DNA from: Fodinicurvata halophila
GTDB lineage: Bacteria; Pseudomonadota; Alphaproteobacteria; Kiloniellales; DSM-21159
Assembly (NCBI RefSeq): GCF_042651425.1
Contig: NZ_JBHSCW010000011.1
Coordinates: 1-64,000, forward strand
Direction of reading: 5' to 3'
DNA length: 64,000 bases
The first letter of the stretch is position 1; each line of letters begins with the position of its first letter. The notes beneath the pieces are model-generated. The model worked only from the letters and a program-made list of their open reading frames with translations, was not told where the DNA came from and did no database searches. Below are positions 44,050-53,126 of the stretch, in pieces. The position numbers were made by a program, and so were the translations under genes.

Positions 44050-44862
44050 ATGAGTGTGGTTACCGCAAAGGATGGCACCCAGGATTGGGGTTCCGGCCAG
44101 CCGATCGTCTTTTACCATGGCTGGCCGCTTTCCAGTGACGACTGGGATTCGCAGATGCTTTTCTTCGTGGAGAAGGGCTATCGCGTCGTCGCTCATGATC
44201 GCCGTAGTCATGGTCACTCGAGTCAGGCCAGCAACGGCCACGACATGGACCATTATGCCGACGACGTTGCTGCCCTTGTCGAACACCTCGATCTGCGCAA
44301 TGCCATTCATGTCGGCCATTCCACGGGGGGCGGAGAGGCAGCACACTATGTAGCCCGCCATGGAAAGGGCCGTGCGGCCAAGCTCGTGCTCATCGGTGCG
44401 GGGCCGCCCATCATGGTGAAGACTCCCGCCAACCCGGGTGGCTTGCCGCTCGAAGTCTTCGACGACTTCCGGCGTCAACTCGCGGCCAACCGTGCCCAGT
44501 TCTATCTCGATGTCGCCAGCGGCCCATTCTACGGCTTCAATCGGCCACAAGCGAAAGTGTCACAGGGCGTGATCGAGAATTGGTGGCGGCAGGGCATGAT
44601 GGGCAGTGTCAAGGCCCATTACGAGGGCATCAAGGCCTTCTCGGAAACGGACTTCACCGAGGATCTCAAGGTAATCGACGTCCCGACGCTCGTCATGCAC
44701 GGTGATGATGATCAAATCGTTCCGATCGCCGACTCTGCGCTGCTGTCCGCAAAGCTTCTGAAAAACGGGACCCTCAAGATCTATGAGACCTTCCCCCACG
44801 GCATGTGCACCACGCATGCCAATGTAATCAACACTGACCTTCTTGCCTTTATCGAGGCATAG
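44050..44862 (+). CDS. alpha/beta hydrolase, non-heme chloroperoxidase-like
   Basis: This 270-residue alpha/beta hydrolase is of the cofactor-free haloperoxidase/esterase group. The nucleophile Ser91 is in HVGHSTGGG, the oxyanion region is FYHGWPLSSDDW and the late acid and His are in VMHGDDDQIVP and FPHGMCTTH. Compared with the common form KDGT-x-IFYKDWG as I recall it, this one reads KDGTQDWG, an in-frame loss of about four residues near the N-terminus. The ATG at 44050 has only a weak ribosome site. The Tat leader before it is broken. The enzyme may be cytoplasmic or no longer made. Confidence 0.75.
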   Translation: MSVVTAKDGTQDWGSGQPIVFYHGWPLSSDDWDSQMLFFVEKGYRVVAHDRRSHGHSSQASNGHDMDHYADDVAALVEHLDLRNAIHVGHSTGGGEAAHYVARHGKGRAAKLVLIGAGPPIMVKTPANPGGLPLEVFDDFRRQLAANRAQFYLDVASGPFYGFNRPQAKVSQGVIENWWRQGMMGSVKAHYEGIKAFSETDFTEDLKVIDVPTLVMHGDDDQIVPIADSALLSAKLLKNGTLKIYETFPHGMCTTHANVINTDLLAFIEA

Positions 44863-44962
44863 CCGTTTCCGTCTGAAGGCCTGTGTCTTCCTTTCTCAGC
44901 TACTCATCGGTGACGGCGAGGCTGGTAACAACAGGGCTTCTTCAAAGCCACCGAAGACAGAT

Positions 44963-44982
44963 CGCCTGCCAGCCAGCAGGCG
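44963..44982. terminator. candidate bidirectional hairpin between hydrolase and efp
   Basis: CGCCTGC (44963-44969) and GCAGGCG (44976-44982) form a 7-bp stem with a 6-base loop in the 158-base gap between convergent genes. T-runs are poor on both sides. Confidence 0.35.
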
Positions 44983-45020
44983 ACTTGTCCTTCATCCCCG
45001 AAGATACCAACCAGGGGACG

Positions 45021-45587
45021 TCAGTCCTTGGCGCGTTCCTGATAGGTGTTGTCCGCCGTATTGACGACGACCCGCGTGCCCGCGGTGATGTGCGAGGGCA
45101 CCATGATCCGCAGGCCGTTGCTGAGCGAGGCGGGCTTGTTGGAGGAGGCGGCCGTCTGGCCCTTGACCACCGGTTCGGTGTCCGTCACTTCCAGAGTCAC
45201 CCGCTGGGGCAGTTCGATACTGACGGGAACGCCCTCGTGCTGGAAGACCTTCACCACCAGTCCTTCCTGCAGATAGACATCCCTGTCCCCGATCACCGAT
45301 TTCGGCACGATGACCTGGTCGAAGGTATTGACCTCCATGAAAGCATAGCCTTCGGCATCCTCATAGAGATACTGGTAATCGCCTTCCTCGATGAAAGCAC
45401 GCTCCACCTGCTCCGTGGTGCGGAAGCGTTCCGAAACCTTCACCCCATCGCTCAGGCGGCGCATTTCCAGCTGCGTGACGGGCGTTCCCTTGCCCGGCTT
45501 GATGTTGTCGGCCTTGAGAACGACGAAGAGCTTGTCGTTGTATTCGACGACATTGCCCTGCCGCAGTGCACTGGCATTCACTTTCAC
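45021..45587 (-). CDS. efp: translation elongation factor P
   Basis: This 188-residue EF-P relieves ribosome stalling at polyproline stretches. It has the KOW-like domain with the modification loop NIKPGKGTP, in which Lys33 corresponds to the modified Lys34 of E. coli EF-P. Two OB domains follow. A GTG start at 45587, with AGGGA upstream, gives the family N-terminus VKVNASALRQGN. The gene is divergent from epmA over an 89-base gap, so enzyme and target are made from adjoining promoters. Confidence 0.96.
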   Translation of the reverse strand: MKVNASALRQGNVVEYNDKLFVVLKADNIKPGKGTPVTQLEMRRLSDGVKVSERFRTTEQVERAFIEEGDYQYLYEDAEGYAFMEVNTFDQVIVPKSVIGDRDVYLQEGLVVKVFQHEGVPVSIELPQRVTLEVTDTEPVVKGQTAASSNKPASLSNGLRIMVPSHITAGTRVVVNTADNTYQERAKD

Positions 45588-45676
45588 GATCGAATATCCC
45601 TGTTGAGAAAGATGCCGGAAGCTAACAGCTTGCCGGTGTTCCCTCAACGCCAAGCCGCACGGAATGGCCGTACAGC

Positions 45677-46744
45677 ATGCCTGCACCTCCTGCCAACTGG
45701 TGGCATCCGGATATCTACGCCCAGCGGCGCCCCCGCCTGGTCAAGCGTGCCGCGGTCCTGAGCACACTGCGCCGCTTCTTCTCGGAGCGGGATTTTCTGG
45801 AAGTGGAAACACCGGCCCTGCAGGTTTCCCCCGGCCTGGAGCCGCACCTGCAAGCCTTCGAAACCAGCCTGCGCACGCCCGCGGGTCAGCAGGCCACGCT
45901 CTATCTGCATACGTCTCCGGAATTCGCCTGCAAGAAACTCCTGGTCGCAGGAGAACCGCGTCTCTTCGCTTTGGCCCGGGTGTTCCGCAATGCCGAACGC
46001 TCCGAGTTGCATCACCCGGAGTTCACACTGCTGGAATGGTACAGGGCGCACGACACTTACGAGCGCCTGATGCATGATTGCGAAGAGCTTTTGCGTGCCG
46101 TGGCGTCTGCACTCGGGCGGACAACCATGGAACACGATGGCCGTCAGGTCGATGTCTTCCAGCCCTGGGATTACCTGTCGGTGCCCGAGGCCTTTCATCG
46201 CTATGCCGGCATCGACCTGCTGGCCACCGCCCCCGATCCCCTGGCCCCGAATGCCGCGTTGCTTGCAAGCGCGGCACGCCAGCAGGGCATCCGCACCGCC
46301 GAGGACGACGACTGGCAGGCGGTCTTCACGCGTATCCTGCTGGAGAAGGTCGAGCCCCATCTTGGGCATGCAGCCCCAACAATCCTGTACGACTATCCTG
46401 TCAGCCAGGCCGCCCTCTCGCGCCCGAAGCCGTCCGACCCGAGACTTGCAGAACGCTTCGAGCTCTACGTTGCCGGCGTGGAGCTGGCCAACGCCTTCGG
46501 AGAGCTCACGGATGCAGCGGAACAGCGCCGTCGCTTCGAAGCCGATTGCGCGGAAAAGGAACGTATCTACGGAGAGCGCTACCCCATCGACGAGGATTTT
46601 CTCGCCGCCCTGGACTACGGCATGCCGGAGGCTGCGGGCATTGCCCTGGGGGTCGATCGCCTGGTCATGCTGGCCACCGGTGCCGGCAGAATCGAAGAGG
46701 TCCTCTGGGCGCCTGTGCATGCCGACGAGGGGCTGCAACGGTGA
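45677..46744 (+). CDS. epmA: EF-P beta-lysine ligase EpmA (GenX/PoxA)
   Basis: This 355-residue class II lysyl-tRNA synthetase-like protein lacks the anticodon-binding domain. Motif 2 appears as FRNAERSELHHPEFTLLEWY and motif 3 as GMPEAAGIALGVDRLVML. It attaches beta-lysine to EF-P Lys34. Being divergent from efp strongly supports this over a free-standing amino-acid ligase. The usual partner EpmB (lysine 2,3-aminomutase) is not in this window. Confidence 0.93.
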   Translation: MPAPPANWWHPDIYAQRRPRLVKRAAVLSTLRRFFSERDFLEVETPALQVSPGLEPHLQAFETSLRTPAGQQATLYLHTSPEFACKKLLVAGEPRLFALARVFRNAERSELHHPEFTLLEWYRAHDTYERLMHDCEELLRAVASALGRTTMEHDGRQVDVFQPWDYLSVPEAFHRYAGIDLLATAPDPLAPNAALLASAARQQGIRTAEDDDWQAVFTRILLEKVEPHLGHAAPTILYDYPVSQAALSRPKPSDPRLAERFELYVAGVELANAFGELTDAAEQRRRFEADCAEKERIYGERYPIDEDFLAALDYGMPEAAGIALGVDRLVMLATGAGRIEEVLWAPVHADEGLQR

Positions 46745-46862
46745 AGAGCAAACACAGCTTGACCGAAATTTGACAGTGCTTAAGCCGTTTTAGGTTGGGA
46801 CCGGTGCGGGTTTTGGTGTTATAGAGCCACAGGAGCAATCATCGGGAGGCATTGGCGAAGCG

Positions 46863-47630
46863 ATGCGGGAGCACAGAACACACCTCATTCCTGCCCTGGT
46901 CTGTCTCGTTCTTACCCTCTTCCTGCTACTTCCCGTCCCCCAGGCTCACGCCGGCAGTCCCTCCCAGATCGTCAATGGCATGGGCAGCTTCACTGTCGAG
47001 GGGCGCAACGTGCGCATCGACATGGCCCTGCCCGAGGTGGCCAGTTCCCGGAACACGGTTCCGGCTGTCGCGGTCCTGCACGGCGCCAGCGGTTTCGGCG
47101 GGGGAACGCTTTTCTATCCGATCGTCGAAGAACTGGTGCAGGAAGGCATCGCCGCGTTCATCATTCACTACTTCGATGGTCTGAACGTCGGCAACAAGGC
47201 AAGCCCCGCTTATTTCGAGCAACGCGATCGTATCGTCGGCAAGGCTCTCGAGTACATTGCCCGGCTGCCCGAGGTCGACGGCGAACGCATCGGTATCTAC
47301 GGTTTCTCCCTCGGCGCCTTCCAGGCGCTCAGCCGGGCCGTGGATGACCAGCGCATCAAGGCCGTCGTCGCCGTCGGCGGAGGCCTGTCCCGGAGCATCG
47401 ACCGCTCACGCATCGAGTCCATGCCTCCCACCCTGCTGCTGCATGGCGCGCGCGATCCCATCGTGCCTGTGGGGCGGGCCCGGGAAACCGCCGAGGTCCT
47501 GAAAACGGTGGGCGCCAACTATGAGCTCCAGATCTATGACGGTCAGGCACACACCCTGCAGGGTTCCACTTTCGATGACAGCCTGGAACGCACCTCGGAG
47601 TTCTTCCTGCGCACCCTGAAGTTCCGTTGA
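46863..47630 (+). CDS. secreted dienelactone-hydrolase-family protein
   Basis: This 255-residue alpha/beta hydrolase has a signal peptide (1-30, cut after PQAHA). The nucleophile elbow is GFSLG with Ser149 in place of the Cys of classical dienelactone hydrolase. The acid is in LHGARDPIVPVGRA and the His in YDGQAHTL. It likely acts on an ester in the periplasm; substrate unknown. It starts 118 bases after epmA, with no terminator seen between, and could be read from either its own promoter or epmA's. Confidence 0.82.
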   Translation: MREHRTHLIPALVCLVLTLFLLLPVPQAHAGSPSQIVNGMGSFTVEGRNVRIDMALPEVASSRNTVPAVAVLHGASGFGGGTLFYPIVEELVQEGIAAFIIHYFDGLNVGNKASPAYFEQRDRIVGKALEYIARLPEVDGERIGIYGFSLGAFQALSRAVDDQRIKAVVAVGGGLSRSIDRSRIESMPPTLLLHGARDPIVPVGRARETAEVLKTVGANYELQIYDGQAHTLQGSTFDDSLERTSEFFLRTLKFR

Positions 47631-47776
47631 CAGGCTCCGTGCTGGACGCGGCCTTCCCTGCATTATCATGCGGATGACATCATAACATCATCAAGCCTGC
47701 TGTAGTCTGGACGGCAATTGAACAGCGCCGCGTCCCGATCCGGGATCGACGGCACCATCCAGCGAGGACAGGCATC

Positions 47777-48007
47777 ATGCAGGTATTCGGAAACACAGGC
47801 GCACTTCTGATAGAGAACCAGGATCGTGGGGTCGGGCTTGCGGTTCGCGAGAACGACGGCTTTCGCTTCGTTGCGCTCGATCCCCGCTATGATCGCTTCG
47901 ACGGCCAGTATTTCAGCAGTCCCGAGGAGATCGAGCGGACCGTCAAGCGTGGACACGCGGACGCCTCGCGGCGAAACGGCCAGCAGCCGCCGGCCCACGC
48001 GGCCTGA
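47777..48007 (+). CDS. 76-residue hypothetical protein
   Basis: I do not recognise this small protein. It has a compact N-terminal part (VFGNTGALLIENQDRGVGLA, then VRENDGFRFVALDPRYDRFDG) and a basic, Arg/His/Ala-rich C-terminal tail. It is soluble, with no signal and no Cys. AGGA lies about 7 bases before the ATG, and codon use is like the neighbours, which supports coding. It converges on a GST gene with 3 bases between stops. Confidence 0.62.
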   Translation: MQVFGNTGALLIENQDRGVGLAVRENDGFRFVALDPRYDRFDGQYFSSPEEIERTVKRGHADASRRNGQQPPAHAA

Positions 48008-48010
48008 GGT

Positions 48011-48655
48011 TCAGGCCGTCAGGCTGAAATCCCAGGTCTCCTCCCGGGCGACGTTCAGCCATTCCTGATACAGTGGCCACTCCTGGACCCGTTGCATGTA
48101 GGCCTTGCCCTGCGGGCCGGGCGAGATGCCATAGGTGGCAAAGCGGCTGACCACAGGGGCATAGAAGGCATCGGCGAGGCCGGGGGATCCGAAGAGGAAA
48201 CCGTCCGTGCCCGCGGCCTCACTCAGGCAATCTTCCCAGAGCTGGCTGATGCGCTCGACATCGGCCTGAGTTTCCGGGGAAAGCGAAGCCGGACGGTGCG
48301 CGCGCATGTCCATGGGGCATTCCTTCCTGAGCGCTGCAAAGCCCGCGTGCATCTCCGCAATCACGCAGCGCGCCCTGGCCCGGGCGCGAGTGTCCGCCGG
48401 CAACAGGCCGGCTTCGGGAAAACGTTCGGTTAGATACTCCCCGATGGCCAGGCTGTCCCAGACGGTCCGGCCCTCATGGATCAGTACCGGCACCTTGCCG
48501 CTGGGCGACCAGGCGCGGATTGCCTCGGCCGTTTCCGCAGTGCGCAGGGGAATGACCTTTTCCTCGAAATCGATCCCCACCTGCCGCAACGGCAGCCAGG
48601 CACGCAACGACCAGGAAGAGTAGTTTTTGTTTCCGATAACCAGTGTGCTATCCAT
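48011..48655 (-). CDS. glutathione S-transferase family protein
   Basis: This 214-residue GST has an N-terminal thioredoxin fold with VIGNKNYSSWSLRAWLPLR (active Ser in NYSSWS). SPSGKVPVLIHEGRTVWDSL contains the cis-Pro and the glutathione-contacting acid/Ser. A helical C-terminal domain follows. The NYSSWSLR form is common in proteobacterial GSTs of unknown substrate. The ATG at 48655 gives the family start. It is divergent from the M17 peptidase. Confidence 0.9.
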   Translation of the reverse strand: MDSTLVIGNKNYSSWSLRAWLPLRQVGIDFEEKVIPLRTAETAEAIRAWSPSGKVPVLIHEGRTVWDSLAIGEYLTERFPEAGLLPADTRARARARCVIAEMHAGFAALRKECPMDMRAHRPASLSPETQADVERISQLWEDCLSEAAGTDGFLFGSPGLADAFYAPVVSRFATYGISPGPQGKAYMQRVQEWPLYQEWLNVAREETWDFSLTA

Positions 48656-48759
48656 AGGAACTCCCAAACGCTCGGCGGCGAGCATCCAGCCTACAGCCTG
48701 CCGCCGCCCGAGATCTTCTGCAACTGCTTCTTCCACCCAGTCCAGGTGAACCGAGAATC

Positions 48760-50181
48760 ATGACAAATCACATGCTTGCCTCACTTGTCGAGTCCCCCGG
48801 CAACGCCACACCCCTGCGCATTCTCGATGCGGACAGCCTGGAAAGGTGGCTTGCCACACAGGAGGATCATGTCAGGTCGTGGGTTGCCGCCAACGGTTTC
48901 AGCGCGAAGTCCGGCAATTTCTGTGCATTGCCTGACGGCAAGGGATATCTGGGGGAGATGCTGGTCGGCGTCGATGACTTCGACGATATCTGGTCCTACG
49001 GCAGCCTGCCCTATAGCCTGCCGCCGGGGACCTATGAGATTCAGCCGGCCCTTGGCAGTGCAAGCGCGAACGCAGCCGCACTGGGATGGGCATTGGGCAG
49101 CTACACCTACAGCCAGTACCGCAAGGTGGATCGGCTGTCCGCGTCCCTGGTCTGGCCGTTGAACTGCGATCCTGTCACCGTGCAGCGACTGGTTGGCGGC
49201 ATCGGGCTGACCCGGGACCTGATCAACACGCCGGCCAATGACATGGGGCCGGCTGAACTGGAACAGGCCGCCCGCAGCCTGGCGGGGACGCACGGCGCAT
49301 CCTGCCAAGTGACCTCGGCCGATTCCCTTCTGGAGGAGAACTATCCCGCCATCCATGCCGTCGGCCGTGCCTCGACACGCGCACCACGCCTGATCGATCT
49401 GCGCTGGTCGGGCGGTGACGAGAGCGCACCGCTTGTGGTTCTCGTCGGCAAGGGGGTCTGTTTCGACACCGGGGGGCTTGATCTCAAGCCGGCCGACGGC
49501 ATGAAGATCATGAAGAAGGACATGGGCGGTGCGGCCCATGTCCTGGGACTGGCCTCCATCATCATGGAGGCGGAGCTGCCGCTGCGCTTGAGAGTCCTGA
49601 TTCCCGCCGTGGAGAACTCCGTCTCCGGCGACGCCTTCCGGCCGATGGACGTGCTGCAGACACGCAAGGGGCTGACGGTGGAAGTCGGCAACACGGATGC
49701 GGAAGGCCGGCTGGTGCTGGCCGATGCCCTCAGTGAAGCGGGCAACGAGACGGTCGACCTGCTGTTCGACTTCGCGACGCTGACGGGGGCCGCCCGGGTT
49801 GCGCTGGGCCCGGATCTGCCGGCCATGTTCTGCAATGACGACGCCCTGGCCACCGCCCTTCTCCGTCACGCGGAGACGCAACGGGACAGCATCTGGCGCC
49901 TGCCCTTGCACCAGCCCTACAAGCAGAAACTGAAAAGCAAGATCGCGGACCTCAGCAACATTTCCGAAGGCCCCTTCGCCGGCTCCATCACGGCGGCGCT
50001 CTTCCTGGAGTATTTCGTCCCGCCGAAGACTCCCTGGGTGCACTTCGACATCTATGCATGGAACCAGAGCGACCGTCCGGGCCGGCCCACCGGCGGCGAA
50101 GCCATGGCCTTGCGGGCGGTCTACAGCCTGATCGAGGAACGAGCCCTGACCGGCAGGACCCCAAGCAACGACAGCGCATAG
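48760..50181 (+). CDS. leucyl aminopeptidase family protein (peptidase M17)
   Basis: This 473-residue cytosolic di-zinc aminopeptidase has a poorly conserved N-terminal domain (1-170). The catalytic domain carries GKGVCFDTGGLDLKP (Lys231), MKKDMGGAAHVLG and the family signature NTDAEGRL (311-318). It frees N-terminal residues from peptides and recycles amino acids. AGGTGA is 10 bases before the ATG. A strong terminator begins 2 bases after the stop. Confidence 0.92.
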   Translation: MTNHMLASLVESPGNATPLRILDADSLERWLATQEDHVRSWVAANGFSAKSGNFCALPDGKGYLGEMLVGVDDFDDIWSYGSLPYSLPPGTYEIQPALGSASANAAALGWALGSYTYSQYRKVDRLSASLVWPLNCDPVTVQRLVGGIGLTRDLINTPANDMGPAELEQAARSLAGTHGASCQVTSADSLLEENYPAIHAVGRASTRAPRLIDLRWSGGDESAPLVVLVGKGVCFDTGGLDLKPADGMKIMKKDMGGAAHVLGLASIIMEAELPLRLRVLIPAVENSVSGDAFRPMDVLQTRKGLTVEVGNTDAEGRLVLADALSEAGNETVDLLFDFATLTGAARVALGPDLPAMFCNDDALATALLRHAETQRDSIWRLPLHQPYKQKLKSKIADLSNISEGPFAGSITAALFLEYFVPPKTPWVHFDIYAWNQSDRPGRPTGGEAMALRAVYSLIEERALTGRTPSNDSA

Positions 50182-50183
50182 AA

Positions 50184-50212
50184 AAAGGCCCGGAGCATCG
50201 CTCCGGGCCTTT
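50184..50212. terminator. bidirectional terminator between the M17 peptidase and clpA
   Basis: A perfect 12-bp stem, AAAGGCCCGGAG (50184-50195) and CTCCGGGCCTTT (50201-50212) with loop CATCG, stands between two convergent genes. It has T-rich ends in both directions. Confidence 0.88.
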
Positions 50213-50235
50213 CCACGTACAGCTTGTCCAATCGG

Positions 50236-52560
50236 TTATTCCACCAGGGCAGGAGTCTTGCCCTTGCCGCCGTTCGAGCCCGAGGATTTCTTGCCGTTGC
50301 CCTTCGGCGGCTCCTCGAACGAGAAACTCAGGCGGTCGTCCTTGACCTCGACGCGGACGTAACCGCCCTTGGCAAGCTTGCCGAAGAGAAGCTCCTCCGC
50401 CAGCGGCGTCTTGATGTTCTCCTGGATGATCCGACCCAGAGGCCGTGCCCCGTAGGACGGCTCATAGCCCTTCTTGGCCAGCCATTTCCGGGCTTCGTCG
50501 CTCACCTCGATGGTGACCCCGCGGTCGGCCAGCTGGGCCTCCAGCTGGATGACGAACTTGTCCACCACCTGGGCCACAATCTCGGACGACAGCCCGGCGA
50601 AGGAGATCACCGCATCCAGCCGATTGCGGAACTCCGGCGTGAAGAGACGGTTGATCGCCTCCACGTCCTCACTCTCCCGGCTGCTGGAGATGAATCCGAT
50701 GGTCGGCCTCTCCATTTCCGCGGCTCCGGCATTGGTCGTCATGATCAGGATGACGTTGCGGAAGTCGATGGTCTTCCCGTTGTGGTCCGTCAGCTTCCCG
50801 TAGTCCATGACCTGCAGCAGGATATTGAAGAGATCGGGATGCGCCTTCTCGATCTCGTCCAGCAGCAGGACACAATGCGGGTTCTGGTCCACGGCATCGG
50901 TCAAGAGGCCGCCCTGGTCGAAACCGACATAGCCCGGCGGGGCCCCGATCAGGCGGCTGATGGTATGACGCTCCATGTACTCGGACATGTCGAAGCGGGT
51001 CAGTTCGATCCCCAGTGTCCGGGACAACTGGCGCGCCACCTCGGTCTTGCCGACACCGGTGGGCCCGGCAAAGAGATAGCTGCCGATAGGCTTCTCCGGC
51101 TCGCGCAGGCCGGCCCGGGACAGCTTGATTGCGGCGGACAGGGCGTCGATGGCCTTGTCCTGCCCGAAAACCATCGTCTTGAGGTCGCGCTCCAGCGTAC
51201 GCAGAGCCTCCCGGTCGTCCTTGGTGACGGCCTTCGGGGGAATCCGCGCGATCTTGGAGACCACCGCCTCGATGTCCTTGACCGCAACGGTCTTGCGCCG
51301 GCGAGAGTCCGGCAGAAGGGTCTGTGCCGCACCGGCTTCGTCGATCACGTCGATGGCCTTGTCCGGCAGCTTGCGGTCATGGATGTAGCGATGCGAGAGC
51401 TCCACCGCACTGCGCAGGGAATCCTGCGTGTAGCGCACGCTGTGGTGCTTCTCGTAATAGGGCTTGAGGCCCTGCAGGATCTTCACCGCATCGTCGACCG
51501 TGGGCTCATAGACGTCGATCTTCTGGAAACGACGCACGAGGGCGCGGTCCTTCTCGAAATAGCTGCGGTATTCCTTGTAGGTCGTGGACCCGATGCAGCG
51601 CAGCGTACCGTTCTGCAGGGCAGGCTTCAGCAGGTTCGAGGCATCCATGGCCCCGCCGGAGGTCGCACCGGCACCGATCACGGTATGGATCTCGTCGATG
51701 AAGAGCACGGCATGATCCTGCTGTTCCAGCTCGTTCATAACCGCCTTCAGCCGCTCCTCGAAGTCGCCGCGATAGCGCGTTCCGGCCAGCAGCGAGCCCA
51801 TGTCGAGGGCAAAGATCGTGGCCGTCTTCAGGGCCTCGGGCACCTGGCTGTCGACGATCCGCTTGGCCAGTCCCTCGGCGATCGCCGTCTTGCCGACACC
51901 CGGGTCCCCGACATAGAGCGGGTTGTTCTTGGTGCGGCGGCAGAGCACCTGGATGGTGCGCTCGATCTCGGCTTCGCGTCCGATCAGGGGATCGATGCGG
52001 CCATTCTGGGCCTTCTGGTTCAGGTCGACGCAATAGGCATCCAGGGCTTCGCGACCCTTCTGAGACGCCTTCTCGGACTGGGCCTCGCTGTCCGTGCCGT
52101 GAACGGTCTTGGATTCCTCCTTGCCGGACACCTTGGCGATGCCGTGACTGATGTAGTTCACCGCGTCCAACCGGCTCATGTCCTGTTCCTGCAGGAAGTA
52201 GACCGCGTGGCTCTCGCGCTCCGAGAACATGGCCACCAGGACGTTGGCCCCGGTCACCTCGGCACGCCCCGAGGATTGCACATGGATGGCGGCACGCTGG
52301 AGGACGCGCTGGAAACCGGCGGTCGGCTTGCTCTCTTCCGTCTGCAGGTTGATCAGATTAGCCAGCTCATTATCGATATAATCGCTGATATCACTGCGCA
52401 GGCGATTTACGTCGACCCCGCAGGCGCGCATCACGGACAGCGCATCCCCGTCCTCGCTCAGCGCGAGCAGCAGATGCTCCAGCGTCGCGTATTCATGCCG
52501 GCGTTCACTGGCCAGGGCCAGGGCGCGGTGCAGTGTTTTTTCGAGATTGGGCGAGAGCAT
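50236..52560 (-). CDS. clpA: ATP-dependent Clp protease ATP-binding subunit ClpA
   Basis: This 774-residue double AAA+ unfoldase feeds substrates to ClpP. An N-terminal repeat domain (1-145, EYATLEHLLLAL) docks ClpS. Walker A of D1 is GDPGVGKT (218-225) and of D2 GPTGVGKT (499-506). The ClpP-binding IGF loop appears as TIGFISS in D2. The C-terminus is basic and rich in Gly and Lys. It follows clpS by 7 bases in an operon; clpP is not in the window. Confidence 0.97.
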   Translation of the reverse strand: MLSPNLEKTLHRALALASERRHEYATLEHLLLALSEDGDALSVMRACGVDVNRLRSDISDYIDNELANLINLQTEESKPTAGFQRVLQRAAIHVQSSGRAEVTGANVLVAMFSERESHAVYFLQEQDMSRLDAVNYISHGIAKVSGKEESKTVHGTDSEAQSEKASQKGREALDAYCVDLNQKAQNGRIDPLIGREAEIERTIQVLCRRTKNNPLYVGDPGVGKTAIAEGLAKRIVDSQVPEALKTATIFALDMGSLLAGTRYRGDFEERLKAVMNELEQQDHAVLFIDEIHTVIGAGATSGGAMDASNLLKPALQNGTLRCIGSTTYKEYRSYFEKDRALVRRFQKIDVYEPTVDDAVKILQGLKPYYEKHHSVRYTQDSLRSAVELSHRYIHDRKLPDKAIDVIDEAGAAQTLLPDSRRRKTVAVKDIEAVVSKIARIPPKAVTKDDREALRTLERDLKTMVFGQDKAIDALSAAIKLSRAGLREPEKPIGSYLFAGPTGVGKTEVARQLSRTLGIELTRFDMSEYMERHTISRLIGAPPGYVGFDQGGLLTDAVDQNPHCVLLLDEIEKAHPDLFNILLQVMDYGKLTDHNGKTIDFRNVILIMTTNAGAAEMERPTIGFISSSRESEDVEAINRLFTPEFRNRLDAVISFAGLSSEIVAQVVDKFVIQLEAQLADRGVTIEVSDEARKWLAKKGYEPSYGARPLGRIIQENIKTPLAEELLFGKLAKGGYVRVEVKDDRLSFSFEEPPKGNGKKSSGSNGGKGKTPALVE

Positions 52561-52567
52561 GAGAGGC

Positions 52568-52897
52568 CTACTCCTTTTCCAGCGTGCACTGCAGGGGATG
52601 CTGGTGCTTGCGCGCGTAATCGACCACCTGGGTTACCTTGGTTTCCGCGACTTCATATGTAAAGACGCCGCACACGCCGACGCCACGGCGGTGCACCTGG
52701 AGCATGATCTGTGTGGCTTCTTCCCGACCTTTCGAGAAAAACTGTTCCAGCACATGAACGACAAACTCCATGGGCGTATAGTCGTCGTTCAGCATGAGAA
52801 CCTTGTAAAGTGACGGCTTTTTGGTCTTCGCCTTGGGCTTGACGACAACGCCGGTAGAGGCGCCATCATCGTCGTCCTGTCCGTCGTCCGTACTCAT
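52568..52897 (-). CDS. clpS: ClpS N-degron adaptor
   Basis: This 109-residue adaptor delivers proteins with N-end-rule destabilising residues to ClpA. The flexible acidic N-terminus is followed by the core YKVLMLNDDYTPMEFVVHVL, with the Asn-Asp-Asp of the amino-terminus pocket. HRRGVGVCGVFTYEVAETK comes later, with the conserved His. The ATG at 52897 is chosen for AGGA 7 bases upstream; one at 52915 is an alternative. Length is normal. It is co-transcribed with clpA. Confidence 0.95.
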   Translation of the reverse strand: MSTDDGQDDDDGASTGVVVKPKAKTKKPSLYKVLMLNDDYTPMEFVVHVLEQFFSKGREEATQIMLQVHRRGVGVCGVFTYEVAETKVTQVVDYARKHQHPLQCTLEKE

Positions 52898-53068
52898 TAC
52901 CGCTTCCTGATACATGCGAGGTAACTGACTGCCTCCGGATCTGATGAGCATAACACAAAAATCGTTCCCTACTGATTAACTTGGAAAGAAGAATGCGGCG
53001 TCAAGAGGGTGTTCCCTCAAGGCTGTCATGCACAGAGTTTGGCAAAGACAGAGAGCGGCTGCAAACGA

Positions 53069-53100
53069 AACGGGGCCCGGCATCGCTGCCGGGCCCCGTT
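53069..53100 (-). terminator. terminator after the phasin gene
   Basis: A perfect 14-bp stem, AACGGGGCCCGGCA (53069-53082) with TGCCGGGCCCCGTT (53087-53100) and loop TCGC, is followed on the minus strand by TTTCGTTT. It lies 26 bases past the phasin stop. Confidence 0.85.
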
Positions 53101-53126
53101 GTTCATCTGTCATGCTGCCGAAAGCA

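Noticed and set aside
50224..52662. 812-codon plus-strand frame over clpA
   Set aside because: The true gene is clpA on minus with both AAA+ modules intact; the plus frame is a bias artefact.
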